Positions 1 through 11,389 of a stretch of DNA of 64,000 nt are shown here, in pieces (position 1 is the first letter of the stretch; the number at the start of each line of letters is the position of its first letter). The stretch comes from Stomorhina lunata (Eukaryota > Arthropoda > Insecta > Diptera > Rhiniidae). The notes under the pieces are model-generated. The model was not told the DNA's origin and searched no databases. It worked only from the letters and a program-made list of their open reading frames with translations. Location of the stretch: contig OW121743.1 of assembly GCA_933228675.1 (NCBI GenBank), positions 15,833,724-15,897,723 on the forward strand. The letters run 5' to 3'. The position numbers and the translations under genes were made by a program.

Positions 1-899
1 ATTTTTTATAAATTATAATTATTTTTATATAATAAATTATATATATATAATTAAATTTCTATTTTTACAAACACTCACACTTCTTTTCTTTTTTTTTTAA
101 ATTCATTCATTATTTTTATTATAAATTATTTGCAGTTGATTTTTTTTTATTATAAATTAATTTTTATTTGTTTAATAATAATTTTTTATTTACTCATTTT
201 TTGTTTTGTTTATAAACTATGATTTGTTTTAATATTACTTATATTTTATATAAATTTCTAATATTTTATATTAATTTTATTTTAATTTATTTTTTTTTTA
301 TATTTATAATTAATTATTTATTAATAATAATATTTGTATACGGATTGCTAATCATTTTTTGTTTTTTTTTTTATATATTTTACAAGTGTATAGAATTCAT
401 TTTTTTATATTTAAACTTTTTTTTAAGTTTTTGAAGGTTTTTTTTTTGTATTTTTTACATTATGAATGATTTTTGTTTAAATGTTATAAATATATATATG
501 ATTTATTTTTATATTTTGCAAATAATGAACTCTATGGTGGTTAAGTCACCTAATAAATGCATAATTTGTTTTTTTTTATTAAATTTTTTTTATGTATTTT
601 TCACTTTTTTAACAATTTATTTTTTTTGCTTTAATAGAAATTCTTAGATTTTTTTCAATGAGTTTTATGAGTTAAATTCTTTTGTTTTTTTTTTAACTTA
701 AAAAACAAATGAATAAATTTGAAAGTTTTTATGAATTAAAACTTTTTCAAAACTAACAAAATTATTTCAGAATTTTCTTTTTTGTATAATTTAAGAATTA
801 AAAAAAAAAATAAAAATATAAAAACCAATTTTTATATTTTAAAAATTTTATATAAAAAACATATCCTTCGCAACCATTTTTAATTTTAAAAATTTTGCA
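1..899. other. AT-rich low-complexity DNA
   Basis: Long T and A runs with no repeat unit, splice-supported exon or family motif that I can see. Short Phe/Ile/Tyr-rich open frames here are by-products of composition. Confidence 0.6.
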
Positions 900-1690
900 T
901 TTATTGACCTTTGAGCCCTTTTTATAAAAAAGTAAAAATAAATTTAAAAAAAGTCATATTTCCATTTTATAAAAAAAAATATTGAAGTAAAAAAAGTTAA
1001 AAAAATTCCAAGTTTAACCCTATTAGAAACTTGTTTAGATTATATGGAGGCCTAAGTTAAAGCTTTTAAAATTTCATATCTTGACCTTTGACCCCTTTTT
1101 ATAAAAAAGTAAAAATAAATTTAAAAAAATGTCATATTTCCATTTTATAAAAAAAAATATTGAAGTAAAAAAAGTAAAAAATTCCAAGTTTGACCCTATT
1201 AGAACCTTCGTTTAGACTATATGAAGGCCTAAGTTAAAGCTTTTAAAATTTCATATCTTGACCTTTGACCCCTTTTTATAAAAAAGTAAAAATAAATTAA
1301 AAAAAATGTCATATTTAAATTTTATAAAAAAAAAAATATTGAAGTAAAAAAAGTTTAAAAAAATTTCAAGTTTGACCCTATTAGAAACTTCGTTTAGACT
1401 ATATGGAGGCCTAAGTTAATGCTTTTAAAATTTCATATTTTGACCTTTGACCCCTTTTTTAAAAAAAGTAAAAATAAATTTTAAAAAATGTCATATTTCC
1501 ATTTTATAAAAAAAAAAAATATTGAAGTAAAAAAAGTTTAAAAAAATTTCAAGTTTGACCCTATTAGAACCTTCGTTTAGACTATATGGAGGCCTAAGTT
1601 AATGCTTTTAAAATTTCATATTTTGACCTTTGACCCCTTTTTTTAAAAAAGTGAAAATAAAAACAAAAAATATGTCATATTTTCATTCTA
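900..1690. repeat. tandem satellite, about 177-184 bp unit, about 4.5 copies
   Basis: The phrase GACCTTTGA recurs near 906, 1083, 1260, 1441 and 1625. Each copy continues through an A-rich part, GTCATATTTCCATTTTAT, AGTTTGACCCTATTAGAA and TATGGAGGCCTAAGTTAA. The first and last copies are diverged, the middle ones are very similar, and the period grows slightly through A-run length changes. Confidence 0.9.
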
Positions 1691-1719
1691 TAAAAAAAAA
1701 ACAATGAATTAAAAAATAA

Positions 1720-1805
1720 ATAAATGTAACAGATTTGGGATCAAATGCGAATAGTCATTATTTTTGAATAATATTTACATACCGACAATTTTGTTATTTT
1801 TTAAG
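1720..1805 (-). repeat. dispersed-repeat end, copy of the 10-kb TIR element
   Basis: AATAAATGTAACAGATTTGG, GATCAAATGCGAATA, TTTTTGAATAATATTTACAT and CGACAATTTTGTTA match, in opposite orientation, the sequence at about 9980-10065 that forms one end of the terminal-inverted-repeat element there. Only one end is present here. Confidence 0.75.
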
Positions 1806-1809
1806 TAAA

Positions 1810-3140
1810 AAAAGTTTAAAAAAAATTTAAGTCTGCCCCTACAAGAACCTTTAAAATAACTTGATCGTCTATTGCAACTCAACTTTAATGGTGTTGCAAA
1901 TTTCCAAAATGACATTACTTATGGCAACTAATAACCAATGACAGAAACTCAGTTGCCTTGCCAATTATCAATCATATTGTAGATGGCAACAAGAGTCAAT
2001 TCTAGCTGCCAGTTATAGGTTATTTTGGCAACCGGAAATTTGTAGTTGCCGCGGATTTTTTTTGTAAAAAATCGGAAAAATATATTCCCATGGTCCTATG
2101 ATAAGCACATATATACATCCGACAATCGAAATTTTACAAAGTTTTTGCTCAATTGTAATGTGGTTGCCTTGTTGACCAAATTTCATAATTTGAAATTAAT
2201 ATTTCATTCAGTTTAAAAGTTATAATGTTTTTTGCTTATCATATAAAAAGTTATTATCCGAGACTAACCCCCTAATTTATAATCAAGAAATTAAGCTATA
2301 GCAAGCTTATAATTAAAATTTTCCATACAAATTTTAAATTATAAGAATTTGATCATTTTAAAATTTGTTTATGATTTGGGGGGTAAGATTTTTGAAAGGC
2401 TATAACTTAGCCTTCCGACAGTACATTGACCTGTTTGTTTATAGATCAACTCTAAAGCTCCTCTTTTGTAACTATATAAAATTTAATTTAAGTATCTTTA
2501 ACCGTTTAAAAGTTATGGGGTCATTTCCGAAATAACTCTTAAAAAATCTCTGTATATCCTATATTAAATTATTTAAAACTTATTTTTTTTACATTAAATT
2601 ATGTTTCGAAAATAAACACTAACACAAAAAAATTTGTATGATAGTTAAGCCCTTTTGATTTCAGAAAATTTTCAACTCGTAGTTAAGACCTTTTGTTTTT
2701 TCAAAATTGATCAAGAACTAAAAGTTTTTTGACATTTTAATTTTTAGAGTTTTTTTGTTGACCCAATTTCAAAATTTGGAGTTATAACGTTATTTGCTTC
2801 TCCTGTAAAAAAAAAATACTGGAAGTGTAGTTACGCCCTTTTGCATTTTAGGTGATGTTATATTTTATTTTTTTAAATTTTTTCATTAAAATGGCTATTA
2901 TTTTCAATTTTTGCCAGTCACAATTTTTGATAACTTTTAACAACTGACATGTGACATTTTTTACTGCTTGTGTTGCCAATAGTCCAAGCCACTAAAATTC
3001 GGTTGCAATACACAATCGAGCCATGTATCTCATCGGAGTATTATTTTTTCCTTTAGTTAGTTGACCGAGAGCCGAAGTATTTATCTCGTCGGACTGAATT
3101 CTGTAGTTAGACGACCGAAAGCCAAAGAATTTATCTCCTA
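1810..3140. other. unassigned intergenic DNA, possibly an old TIR element
   Basis: No gene is visible. Sequence near 1866-1895 (GATCGTCTATTGCAAC) and the reverse complement of sequence near 2990-3020 (CGATTGTGTATTGCAAC) are similar, so the interval may be an old element with inverted ends. TTGCC/GGCAA words are frequent. Identification is weak. Confidence 0.25.
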
Positions 3141-3171
3141 GGATTTAATGCCGTATTTTGCGGCCGAGATC

Positions 3172-3485
3172 TGGGGCCAAATTACGGCATTCGATATCGA
3201 TCGAAATCTTAGATATTTTGAAAACATTTGTATAGCATACTTTAAGGACAATCAAAATTATTTAAAAGATGCACAGTTTACTATATTTTTTGAAGTTATT
3301 TGCCAAAAGATGAATAATAGTAAAAGAGTTTTAATTGAACAATATATATTTTTAAAAACGAATCAAAATGGATACCAAATTTCAATAAACTTTTGGCATC
3401 GAAGTTACTTTGAACATCCCTAAAGTATACTTCACAATATTCGCTTAGAAGTCTGAGTTTTCGATCGATATCGAATGCGGTCATT
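3172..3485. repeat. inverted duplication of a short coding-like segment
   Basis: The plus strand at 3182-3290 reads ITAFDIDRNLRYFENICIAY and the minus strand from 3484 reads MTAFDIDRKLRLLSEYCEVY. The two peptides are homologous and continue FKDNQNYLKDAQ / FRDVQSNFDAKS, so the DNA is a fold-back of diverged arms meeting near 3330-3370. The more variable third positions suggest that the source was protein-coding. I do not recognise the family; a transposon gag or host fragment is possible. Confidence 0.55.
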
Positions 3486-4185
3486 TTTATCTCATAGTAG
3501 TATTATTTGGCTTTTAGTTCGGATTATTTGCCGTAGGTAGCCAATCGGATCATTATTAGTCGATGTACTTATTATTGAATCGTACTTAGCCAACCGAGAG
3601 CTGAAGCGTTTATCTCGTTGGATTGAAGCTAGCCATTCGGATCGCTATTTCATAATATCTTGTAGTTTACCGAGACCTTGTAATTGACAGGATCAATAGA
3701 TCGAAGTATTACGTATTTAGTCATTAACGAAACTTTTAAATAAATCGAGCCGAAATTCCCAAAAGAACTCGGGGTAAATTTACCATTGGGTAGTGCGAAT
3801 CACAAGATTAAAACTCGTGTAAGAAGTTTCTTATTAAATTAACCCAGGTAAGCATAGCCCTTTCTCAACGCCTCACAAAGATTCCAAGCCGTTCTGTGAA
3901 AGCTCAAGATATTAAGATATTAAAGACCTTTGATGAACCTGGACAGAATAGGCATACCTCAGCTGAGGTAGCTTTATTTAAGGTCTTTGCGTACCAGGTA
4001 CCAGGTAGTAGTTCATTTATTTAAGCTTCTTATATATGTGGTAGCGTTTTTAATCATATTAAAAATTCAGTTATTGAGAGTAATTCGGAATCTAGAGGAT
4101 TCGTTTAATGATTTGTACTTTGGTACTTTTCATATCGTTCTTGTATTAAAATATTGCTCATTATTTTGTAGCTTCCCAGAATAGC
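3486..4185. other. unassigned DNA
   Basis: Between about 3040 and 3680 a degenerate phrase of the type ACCGAGAGCCGAAGTATTTA, TCTCGTCGGA recurs several times, suggesting a very old repeat. Nothing else is recognisable and no coding support is seen. Confidence 0.35.
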
Positions 4186-5450
4186 AGAGGCAACTTTGTC
4201 CCCTTGCTCTTATCAAGTATTTTCAAGTATTCTCTGAACGATTAAAAATGATAAGGTTTCCATAAATTTAGAAGTACTTTTCATATAATCTTTCATAAAA
4301 TCTTGTATTGAAATTTTACTTATTATTTAGTAATTTCCTTGATTTAACCAGGATAGGAGCAGAGGCAACTTTGTCCGCTTGCTCTTACCAAGTATTTTCA
4401 AGTATCCTTTGAACAATTAAAAATGATGGAGGGTTCCCTATAGTTTGAGGTACTTTTCATATAATCTCCGGAATCGTTTTTGTATTAAAATAATGAGTTA
4501 TATATTTTGTAACTTCCCAGATTTAAGCAGGGGCAACTTTGCCCCCCCCCCTGCTCTTGTCAAGTATTTTCAAGTATCCTCTAAACGATTAAAAAATATA
4601 TGAGTTTCCCTTTGTTTTGAGCTACTTTTCATATAATTTTCGAAATCGTTCTTGTACTAAAATTTTACTCATTATGTTGTAACTTCCAAGATTTAAGCAG
4701 GGGCAACCTTGTCCCCCAGATCCTATCAAGTAAATTTAAGTATTCTTTGAACGATTAAAAATGATAAGGTTTCCCTATGTTTTGAGCTACTTTTCATATA
4801 ATCTCTGAAATCGTTCTTGTATTAAAATATTACTGATTGCTTTGTAACTTTCCAGATTTAAGCAGGATAGGAACAGAGGCAACATTGTCCCCCAGATCCT
4901 ATCGAGCATATTCAAGTATTCTTTGAACGATTAAAAATGATGAGGTTTCTCTATATTTTAAGGAACTTCCAATATAATCACCGAAATCGTTTTTGCATTA
5001 AAATTTTACTCATTATTTTGTAACTTTCTAGATCTAAGCAGGATAGGAGCTGTGACAACCTTGTCCCCCAGACCCTATCAAGTATCTATCTATCCCTATC
5101 AAGTATCTACCTATCTTTGAACGATTAAAACTGATGAAGTTTCCCTATATTTTAAGGTACTTTTCATATAATCTCCGAAATCGTTCTTGCATTAAAATTT
5201 CACTCATTGTTTTTTGTAATTTCTAAAATTTAAGGAGGATAGGAGCAGAGGCAGCATTGTCCCTTTGCTCCTATCAAATATATTTTGAAGTATTTTTTAT
5301 ATAATTTCCGAAATCGTTTTGGTATCAAAATTTTACTCATTATTTTAACTTCCAGATTAAGTTGGGATATAAGCAGAGGCAACGTTTCCCCCCTGCTCCT
5401 ATCATATACATATATTCAAATATTCTCTGAACAATTAAAAATAAAGTATT
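4186..5450. repeat. tandem satellite, about 172 bp unit, about 7-8 copies
   Basis: The word GAGGCAACTTTGTCC and its variants recur near 4187, 4363, 4527, 4698, 4872, 5052, 5248 and 5375. Between them lie TCAAGTATTTTCAAGTATTC, TGAACGATTAAAAATGA, GGTTTCCCTATATTTT and TTTTCATATAATC. Copies are roughly 80-90 percent similar by eye. Open frames across it are not genes. Confidence 0.88.
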
Positions 5451-7445
5451 CAAAACTTAGGTTTCATAGGAACAAATTTGAATCGTTTAAAAGCACGAGC
5501 CCTTTGATTTGCAAGAATTTTTTCAAAAATGGTTCGAAGGACCAAAATCATTTCAAAATCATAAATTCAATAAAAAAAATTGTATAGTTGCCATAAATTT
5601 AAAAAAAATTCTTCCAAGTTTTTTTTTTTTTAATTAAAAATTAAGCCAACTTTTTTTTTAAGAAAAATTTTATAAATTTTTGTTATAAAAATTAAAATTT
5701 CTTTCTTTTTTTTTTAATATTTTATATGTTTTTATTTTGTGGTAAATTGTGGTATTGATTAATTGGATAAACATTGCCATAGAGTCCAAAAAGTATTTAA
5801 AGGGAGGGGCGGGGGTTAACATATTGATTTTTGTATATAATTTTTTTTTTATAAATTGAATAATTCTTTTTCTTTTTTTGTTTAAATTATATATTTTTTT
5901 TTTTGAATTTCTGTTTCCTCGAGAATTTTCATAGTTTTTTAGTTATAGTAAATAGTAGTTTATAATTTTTTTATAACTATTTTTTTGTTTTGTTTTAGAA
6001 TTTATTAGAGTTCGATGCCAAAAATATTATTTTTTTTTTAATTTTTTATATATAAAAAATTTTATTTAAGGTTTAAGGAAATTAAATGATTTTTTATTTA
6101 TTTTTGTTTTAAGTTTTGGGGAGAGAAACTAAAAAGAAAAATCAAGCCAAAGTGGAAATTATTTTTTTTTCTTTTATTTATTTTAGAGGTTAAATTGAAT
6201 TTCTTTTTCGTTAAATTTTTTAAGCCAAAAAATTTTTTTTTTTAATAATTTTGGTATAATATTTTTTTTGTTTTTAAGACTTTTCTTTAGTCTTAAAAAA
6301 AAAATTTAGTGGTAAATCTTTTTCTGTTATTTCTTTTATAAATATAATTTAGTAGTAATTTTGTGTATTTTTCTTTTTCCTTTTTTAGTTATAGCCAAAA
6401 GTTTTAGTATTTTTAATATTTAGGAATTTTTTTTATAAATTTTTTTTTTCGGTTTTTGAAAAATCTGACCTAAAGTTTTTTGTTTTTTAATTTCAAAACT
6501 TTAAAATTTTTTTTTGGATTTGAATTTTTAACATTCAATTCATTTTATTTCCTTAGTTTTTTTTTTAATTTTTATTTAAATAAATTTTTATTTATTTTAA
6601 ATATTTTTTTTTTATAATTTCCTTTTTTCTTTTCTATAAATTTCTTTTTTATAAATTTCGATTACGACAATGTTGAACCAACTAATCTTTTTTTTATTCT
6701 TTATATTTTTTTTCTTTATAAATTGCTATTTTTTTAATTATTTCTTTTTTTAGAAATTTCTTGTTTTATTGTTTTTTTTTGGTTTTGAAATAAAATTGTG
6801 TTTTTTTCTGGTTTTAATAATTTAATTTTTGTATTTTTAGTTTTATTTTTCTTTATTTTTTTTTTTTTTTTTAATAATTTATGAAATAATTATGTCTTTA
6901 GTTTAAGATTTTTAAGTTAAAAATTATGGCAGTCAATTAAGTCGTTTTATTTAAATTTTTCTTTTTGGTTTTTTGTTTGAAAGTAAGAAAAATTTTTGAT
7001 GTGTGTCTGCTTTAAAAAATAATTCATTGTTTAAGATTTTAAGTTAAATTTTTTTACAATATTTATATACATATTTTTTCCTTAAATAAAAATTACACTT
7101 AAAGATCAGAGACAAAGTTAGAAAGTTTTTAAATCTCAAAAAAAAAAAAAAAAAAATAGAATTAGAATTAGCTACACAACTTCTAAAGGCCTATATTGAG
7201 TTATATGCCTGGTCACATATTTCCCATGTTCTGAAGGGCACGAGAAGAACACAATTCTTTACCTTTCTCCAAGCCCAGACTAGGATGAAAGTAAAGTTTC
7301 TTACGCCTCTTGCAAATTCCGGTCATTGTCATTTCTCATTTACTCCTATTTCTCGTTTTCCTTTTCTTTAGTCCTAAACATTTCCCAAACAGCCACGAAA
7401 ATTAAACTTTCTTCTATAAAAAAAGGTCAATTTATTTGGAAAACT
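5451..7445. other. AT-rich low-complexity DNA
   Basis: 5600-7130 is dominated by T-runs with no repeat unit. 7160-7445 has more normal composition, but I see no gene or family match in it. Confidence 0.5.
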
Positions 7446-8968
7446 ATTGCCCCTATTGCCATTCTCAACTCAAGTCAGTTTGGTCGCCTGCCAGTCGATC
7501 CAACTTTCACTCAACCAAATTTTATTGATATTGAGAAACATTGAGTTCCGCAATATCAAAAACAAAATTGGTTGTGTAAAAGTTGGGTCGACTACACCAT
7601 TTTCAATTGTAATTGAGAAATTTTCAAATTGAATTGAGAAATTTTCAATTGAAATTGAGAATTTTCAATTGAAATTGAGAAATATTCAATTGAAATTGAG
7701 AAATATTCAATTGAAATTGAGAAATATTCAATTGAAATTGAGACTTTTCAATTGAAATTGAGAAATATTCAATTGAAATTGAGAAATATTCAATTGAAAT
7801 TGAGAATTTTCAGTTGAAAATGAGAAATTTTCAATTGAAATTGAGAAATATTCAATTGAAATTGAGAATTTTTCAATTGAAAATGAGAATTTGTAAATTG
7901 AAATTGAGAAAATCCCAATTGAAAATGAGAAATATTCAATTGAAATTGAGAATTTTTAAATTTAAATTGAGAATTTTTCAATTGAAATTGAGAAATTTTC
8001 AATTGAAAATGAGAAATTTTCAATTGAAATTGAGAAATTTTCAATTGAAAATGAGAAATTTTCAATTGAAAATGAGAAATTTTCAATTGAAATTTCTTAA
8101 TTTCAATTGAGAATTTTTCAATTGAAATTGAGAAAAGCCAAATTAAAAATGAGGTTGATCTGTTTAATTGAAATTGATAAATTTTCAATTGAAATTGAGA
8201 AATTTTCAATTGAAAATGAGAAATTTTCAATTGAAATTGAGAAATTTTCAATTGAAAATGAGAAATTTTCAATTGAAAATGAGAAATTTTCAATTGAAAA
8301 TAAGAAATTTTCAATTGAAATTGAGAATTTTAAAATTGAAAATGAGAAACCTACATTGAAATTTCATTTGGGGTTTTCTCAATTTCAATTGAAAATTTCT
8401 CAATTTAAATTTAAAATTTCTCAATTCCAATTGAAAATTTCTCAATTTCAATTGAAAATTTCTCATTTTCAATTGAAAATTTCCCATTTTCAATTGAAAA
8501 CTTCTAAATTTCAATTAAAAAATTCAACCTCATTTTCAATTGTGCTTTTCTCAATTTCAATTGAAAAATTCTCAATTTAAATTTAAAAATTCTCAATTTA
8601 AATTTAAAAATTCTCAATTTCAATTGAAAATTTCTCAATTTGAATTGGGCTTTTCTCAATTTCAATTCAAAAATTCTCAATTTCATTTGAAAATTTCTCA
8701 ATTTCAATTGAATGTTTCTCATTTCCAATTAAGGTTTTCTCAAATTCAATTGAAAATTTCTCATTTTTAATTGAAAATTGTCAATTTCAATTGAAAGTTT
8801 CTCAATTTCAAATGAAAATTCTCAATTTCAATTGAAAATTTCTCATTTTCAATTGAAAATTCTCAATTTCAATTGAAAATTTCTCAATTTCAATTGAATA
8901 TTCTCAATTTCAATTGAATATTTCTCAATTTCAATTGAAAATGGTGTAGTAGACGACCAAACTGAGAA
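7446..8968. mobile_element. palindromic MITE, interrupted by a fold-back element
   Basis: The left arm (7446-7530) contains CCCTATTGCCATTCTCAACT, CAGTTTGGTCGCCTGCCAG and TCGATCCAACTTTCACTCAA. The right arm (7565-7590 plus 8951-8968) contains its complement, AAAGTTGGGTCGACT then AGACGACCAAACTGAGAACG. The related copy at 11200-11360 reads straight through TCGACTGGCAGACGACC, so the DNA between 7590 and 8951 was inserted later. Confidence 0.75.
7591..8950. mobile_element. fold-back element made of a 21-bp palindrome-cored minisatellite
   Basis: Perfect 18-bp terminal inverted repeats ACTACACCATTTTCAATT lie at 7591-7608 and 8933-8950. Inside are dozens of about 21-bp units centred on the palindrome TTTTCAATTGAAAA. 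In the left half the unit reads ATTGAGAAATTTTCAATTG; near 8347-8380 the orientation reverses to CAATTGAAAATTTCTCAAT. The 1360-bp whole can therefore fold on itself, the architecture of Foldback-type elements. Open frames encoding runs of QLKISHF / FSIENEK are repeat translation, not proteins. Confidence 0.8.
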
Positions 8969-9129
8969 CGTTAAAACGGACATATGTTTCCTTGACAATA
9001 AAGTCAGTCCCTCGGTAAAAATGGTTTCTAATGTTATTATGTTGGAAATTGTTTTACATACGGGATCCCTTTGATTTTTCGGAAAATATCTCGAGCATTT
9101 TCTTCGGGAATGGGATTTTTCATAATTAA

Positions 9130-9650
9130 TTTTTAACAACATGCTTCATTAACCCCCGTCAGCAAACTACATCGCTTGTAATACTACATGTTACACAATC
9201 CCCCTGGCAACATGCTTTATAACTCGCTCATACAAAATGCTTCAGAACAACCCACAACAAGCTACGGTATTTCCCCGGTAATATTCTGCATTAACCGGCA
9301 ACAGTATACAAAATGCTACATTCCGCCCAGACAACACGCCACTTCATTCTCCACCCAACATGCTACTTTTAACCCCTCCTACATACTATACGACGCCCCA
9401 GGTAACATGCATTATTCCCCGTTCAACATGCTTTAGTACCCCGCTGATAACATAATACATTATACTCTATTACCTCTTAGAGAAAATGCTACATTCCCCA
9501 CTTCATATGCTACTTTAAACCACGACAACATACTATACGACCCCTCGGATAACATGCATTACTCCCCCTACAACATGCTACACTACCCCGCAGACAACAT
9601 TATACATTCTACTTATTAACCCCTAGAGAAAATGCTATATTCCCCAAGAG
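9130..9650. repeat. degenerate tandem repeat around ACAACATGCTACAT
   Basis: Words such as ACATGCTACA, ACATGCATTA, AAAATGCTACATTCC and CCCCGGTAACAT recur about every 20-40 bp, with C-rich linkers (ACCCCG, TCCCCC). The unit is too diverged to give an exact period. It has a higher GC content than its surroundings and no coding support; the Met/His/Asn-rich open frame at 9188-9436 is a by-product. Confidence 0.65.
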
Positions 9651-9975
9651 AAAACTTTAGAAAACTGCCGTTATATCCTTGGTAGAGCCATAAATTTCTT
9701 CAAACTTAGCTATGCTACGCCTGTGTTTCTTTTAGCATTAGCATTGTTTAGCTCAAAATACCCATTTGCCATCTTTATGTAAAAGGCCACTCATTATTGG
9801 CTACTGTAGAGCTTTCAGCTTGAAAAAAAATTCCATATGGAAGTGCATAATCTTTATATTATAGAGTCTTTGGTGATGCGCTCCTTGTGATATCCCTTGT
9901 TATACGATAGAGACTAGCAAAAATTATTTTTCCAACATCTACGTTCTATGTCGTAAACAAAATATAATAAAATCA
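9651..9975. other. unassigned DNA with a dispersed-repeat fragment
   Basis: ATATGGAAGTGCATAATCTT and ATTATAGAGTCTTTGGT near 9833-9875 recur at about 11039-11073, so this is part of the same dispersed family. No gene is seen. Confidence 0.45.
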
Positions 9976-9979
9976 AATC

Positions 9980-10390
9980 AAAAATTAACAAAATTGTCGG
10001 GATGTATGTAAATATTATTCAAAAACGAAACTTATTCGCACTTGATCCCAGTCTATTACATTTATTTATTAATGTAATAGAGAATTTATTAATGAAAGAC
10101 AAAAAATGTTTGTGGGGACAACCAATTTTACGTCGCGTTTCGATGGTTGGTTAGACCATCATCTTCAGGAGGAATACTTTTAGACAGATCGAATACCTCG
10201 CTTTATTGTCTATTTTACAAACACAATAATTACGAATTATGTTTTTAAATCATTGGTAAAAGCTCAGTTTATCGACTGAACAAAAGTAAACATAAAAATT
10301 TTTAAATTTACAATCAATAAATTGTCTATTACATTAATAAATAAATGTAATAGACTGGGATCAAGTGCGAACAATATTTCTTTTTGAATA
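9980..10390. mobile_element. TIR element with Penelope-like interior
   Basis: Inverted ends of about 50 bp: plus strand 10036-10090 (TCGCACTTGATCCCAGTCTA, TTACATTTATTTATTAATGT) and the reverse complement of about 10325-10372. Between them sits GTGGGGACAACCAATTTTAC, GTCGCGTTTCGATGG and GACCATCATCTTCAGG. The GTTTCGA...TCATCTTCAGG layout is what I know from terminal regions of Penelope-like elements. A related end lies at 1720-1805. There is no open reading frame, so this is a non-autonomous or relic copy. Confidence 0.5.
10129..10168 (-). ncRNA. hammerhead-ribozyme-like motif
   Basis: The minus strand reads CTGAAGA (10168-10162), a stem GATGGT pairing with ACCATC, then GAAA (10141-10138), then CGCGACGTA. 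This matches the hammerhead core CUGANGA / stem II / GAAA / tiny stem III (ACG-CGA-CGU) / cleavage after an NUH triplet (GUA), the minimal form known from Penelope-like retroelements. A convincing stem I with the flanks is not visible in this copy, so activity is doubtful. Confidence 0.35.
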
Positions 10391-10905
10391 AAATACAATC
10401 TTTATCAAATTCTTTCAGATTTTGATTCGAATGTTTAAAAGGTTTCAATTAAACCCCCAAAATACAAAATCCCGACAAAGGTCCAAATCTAATTTTTAAA
10501 CAGAAAATTAATTTCTTCACATAATAAAAATAAAAAAGGTAATAGAGTTTTAGTTTGAAATTTATAAAATTTCTTAAGGATTTTATTGAAGTAAACAGAA
10601 TCGAAAGAAAAATCAATTCGAATTATATTTAAATTAAATTTAGATTAGAAGCTATAGAAATAATTACAAATAAATATAAATACAAATTAAGAAAAAAAAT
10701 ACTTTTTTAAAATATAAGAGATTAATATTAAAATAAATTTTAAAAATATCCTTAATAATAATATAATTTAGAAAAACTGATCTATCTCTATCTAATATCT
10801 ACTGATTTAAAATAAGTTTAACCATAATCCATATAAGACCATATATATGAGGTATTTTGCATTAATTATCTTACGATATTAACTGAAATCAAAAACTCAA
10901 TATTA
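10391..10905. other. AT-rich DNA, nothing recognised
   Basis: A-rich unique-looking sequence without repeat periodicity, splice-supported exons or transposon termini. Confidence 0.5.
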
Positions 10906-11080
10906 CACTCCATACATTTTGTGTGTGAGCCTTAGCTTTCCCTAATTGGATGATCGTCTCCATTAGTTGCTTCCGAATTAAAGCGGTATACTCTCGTTTT
11001 TAAGGGACTTTTTAATATGACCATACGGCAAATTAATGTATGGAAGTGCAACATCTTAATATTATAGAGTCTTTGGTCGC
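10906..11080. repeat. dispersed repeat, copy 1
   Basis: GAGCCTTAGCTTTCC, AATTGGATGATCGTCTCCAT, TAGTTGCTTCCGAATTAAAG and GGTATACTCTCGTTTTTA match the sequence at about 49830-49985 in the mnb intron, in the same orientation. Both copies also share the follow-on GACCATAC...CAAATTAATGTATGGAAG. The class is unknown and there is no coding. Confidence 0.7.
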
Positions 11081-11199
11081 AGATGGACATCGCCAGGAGA
11101 AGTTACTTTATAACCAAGGATATGGATCCTTATACTTAATGAAATTTTACTAAAACTTACTGTTACTGGGAAACGATGGATGCTTTAGTGCTATTAGTC

Positions 11200-11362
11200 G
11201 CTACTAGTGCTACTGCCAGTCGATCCAACTTTCACTCAACCACTCACTCAACTAAAAAATGTTAAGTTCCGCCATATCAAAAAATAATTTGGTTGAGTGA
11301 AAGTTGGGTCGACTGGCAGACGACCAAACTGAGTTGAGTTGAGAACGGCAATAGGGCCATTC
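11200..11362. mobile_element. palindromic MITE, uninterrupted copy
   Basis: The arms TGCCAGTCGATCCAACTTTC...ACTCAACT and TTGAGTGAAAGTTGGGTCGA then CTGGCAGACGACC fold on each other around a short A-rich centre. The right end continues AACTGAGTTGAGTTGAGAAC and GGCAATAGGGCC. It is the empty-site counterpart of the interrupted copy at 7446-8968. The left end is shorter than the right, so the copy may be truncated. Confidence 0.7.
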
Positions 11363-11389
11363 ATTTGTTTATAAAGTTAACGAAATGAC

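Noticed and set aside
219..647. Short Phe/Ile/Tyr-rich open frames resembling membrane peptides
   Set aside because: They follow from T-rich low-complexity DNA; no start context, splice sites or homology.
7790..9142. Several overlapping open frames encoding runs of QLKISHF / FSIENEK on both strands
   Set aside because: They are translations of the 21-bp fold-back minisatellite; both strands are open because the unit is 21 bp and lacks stops.
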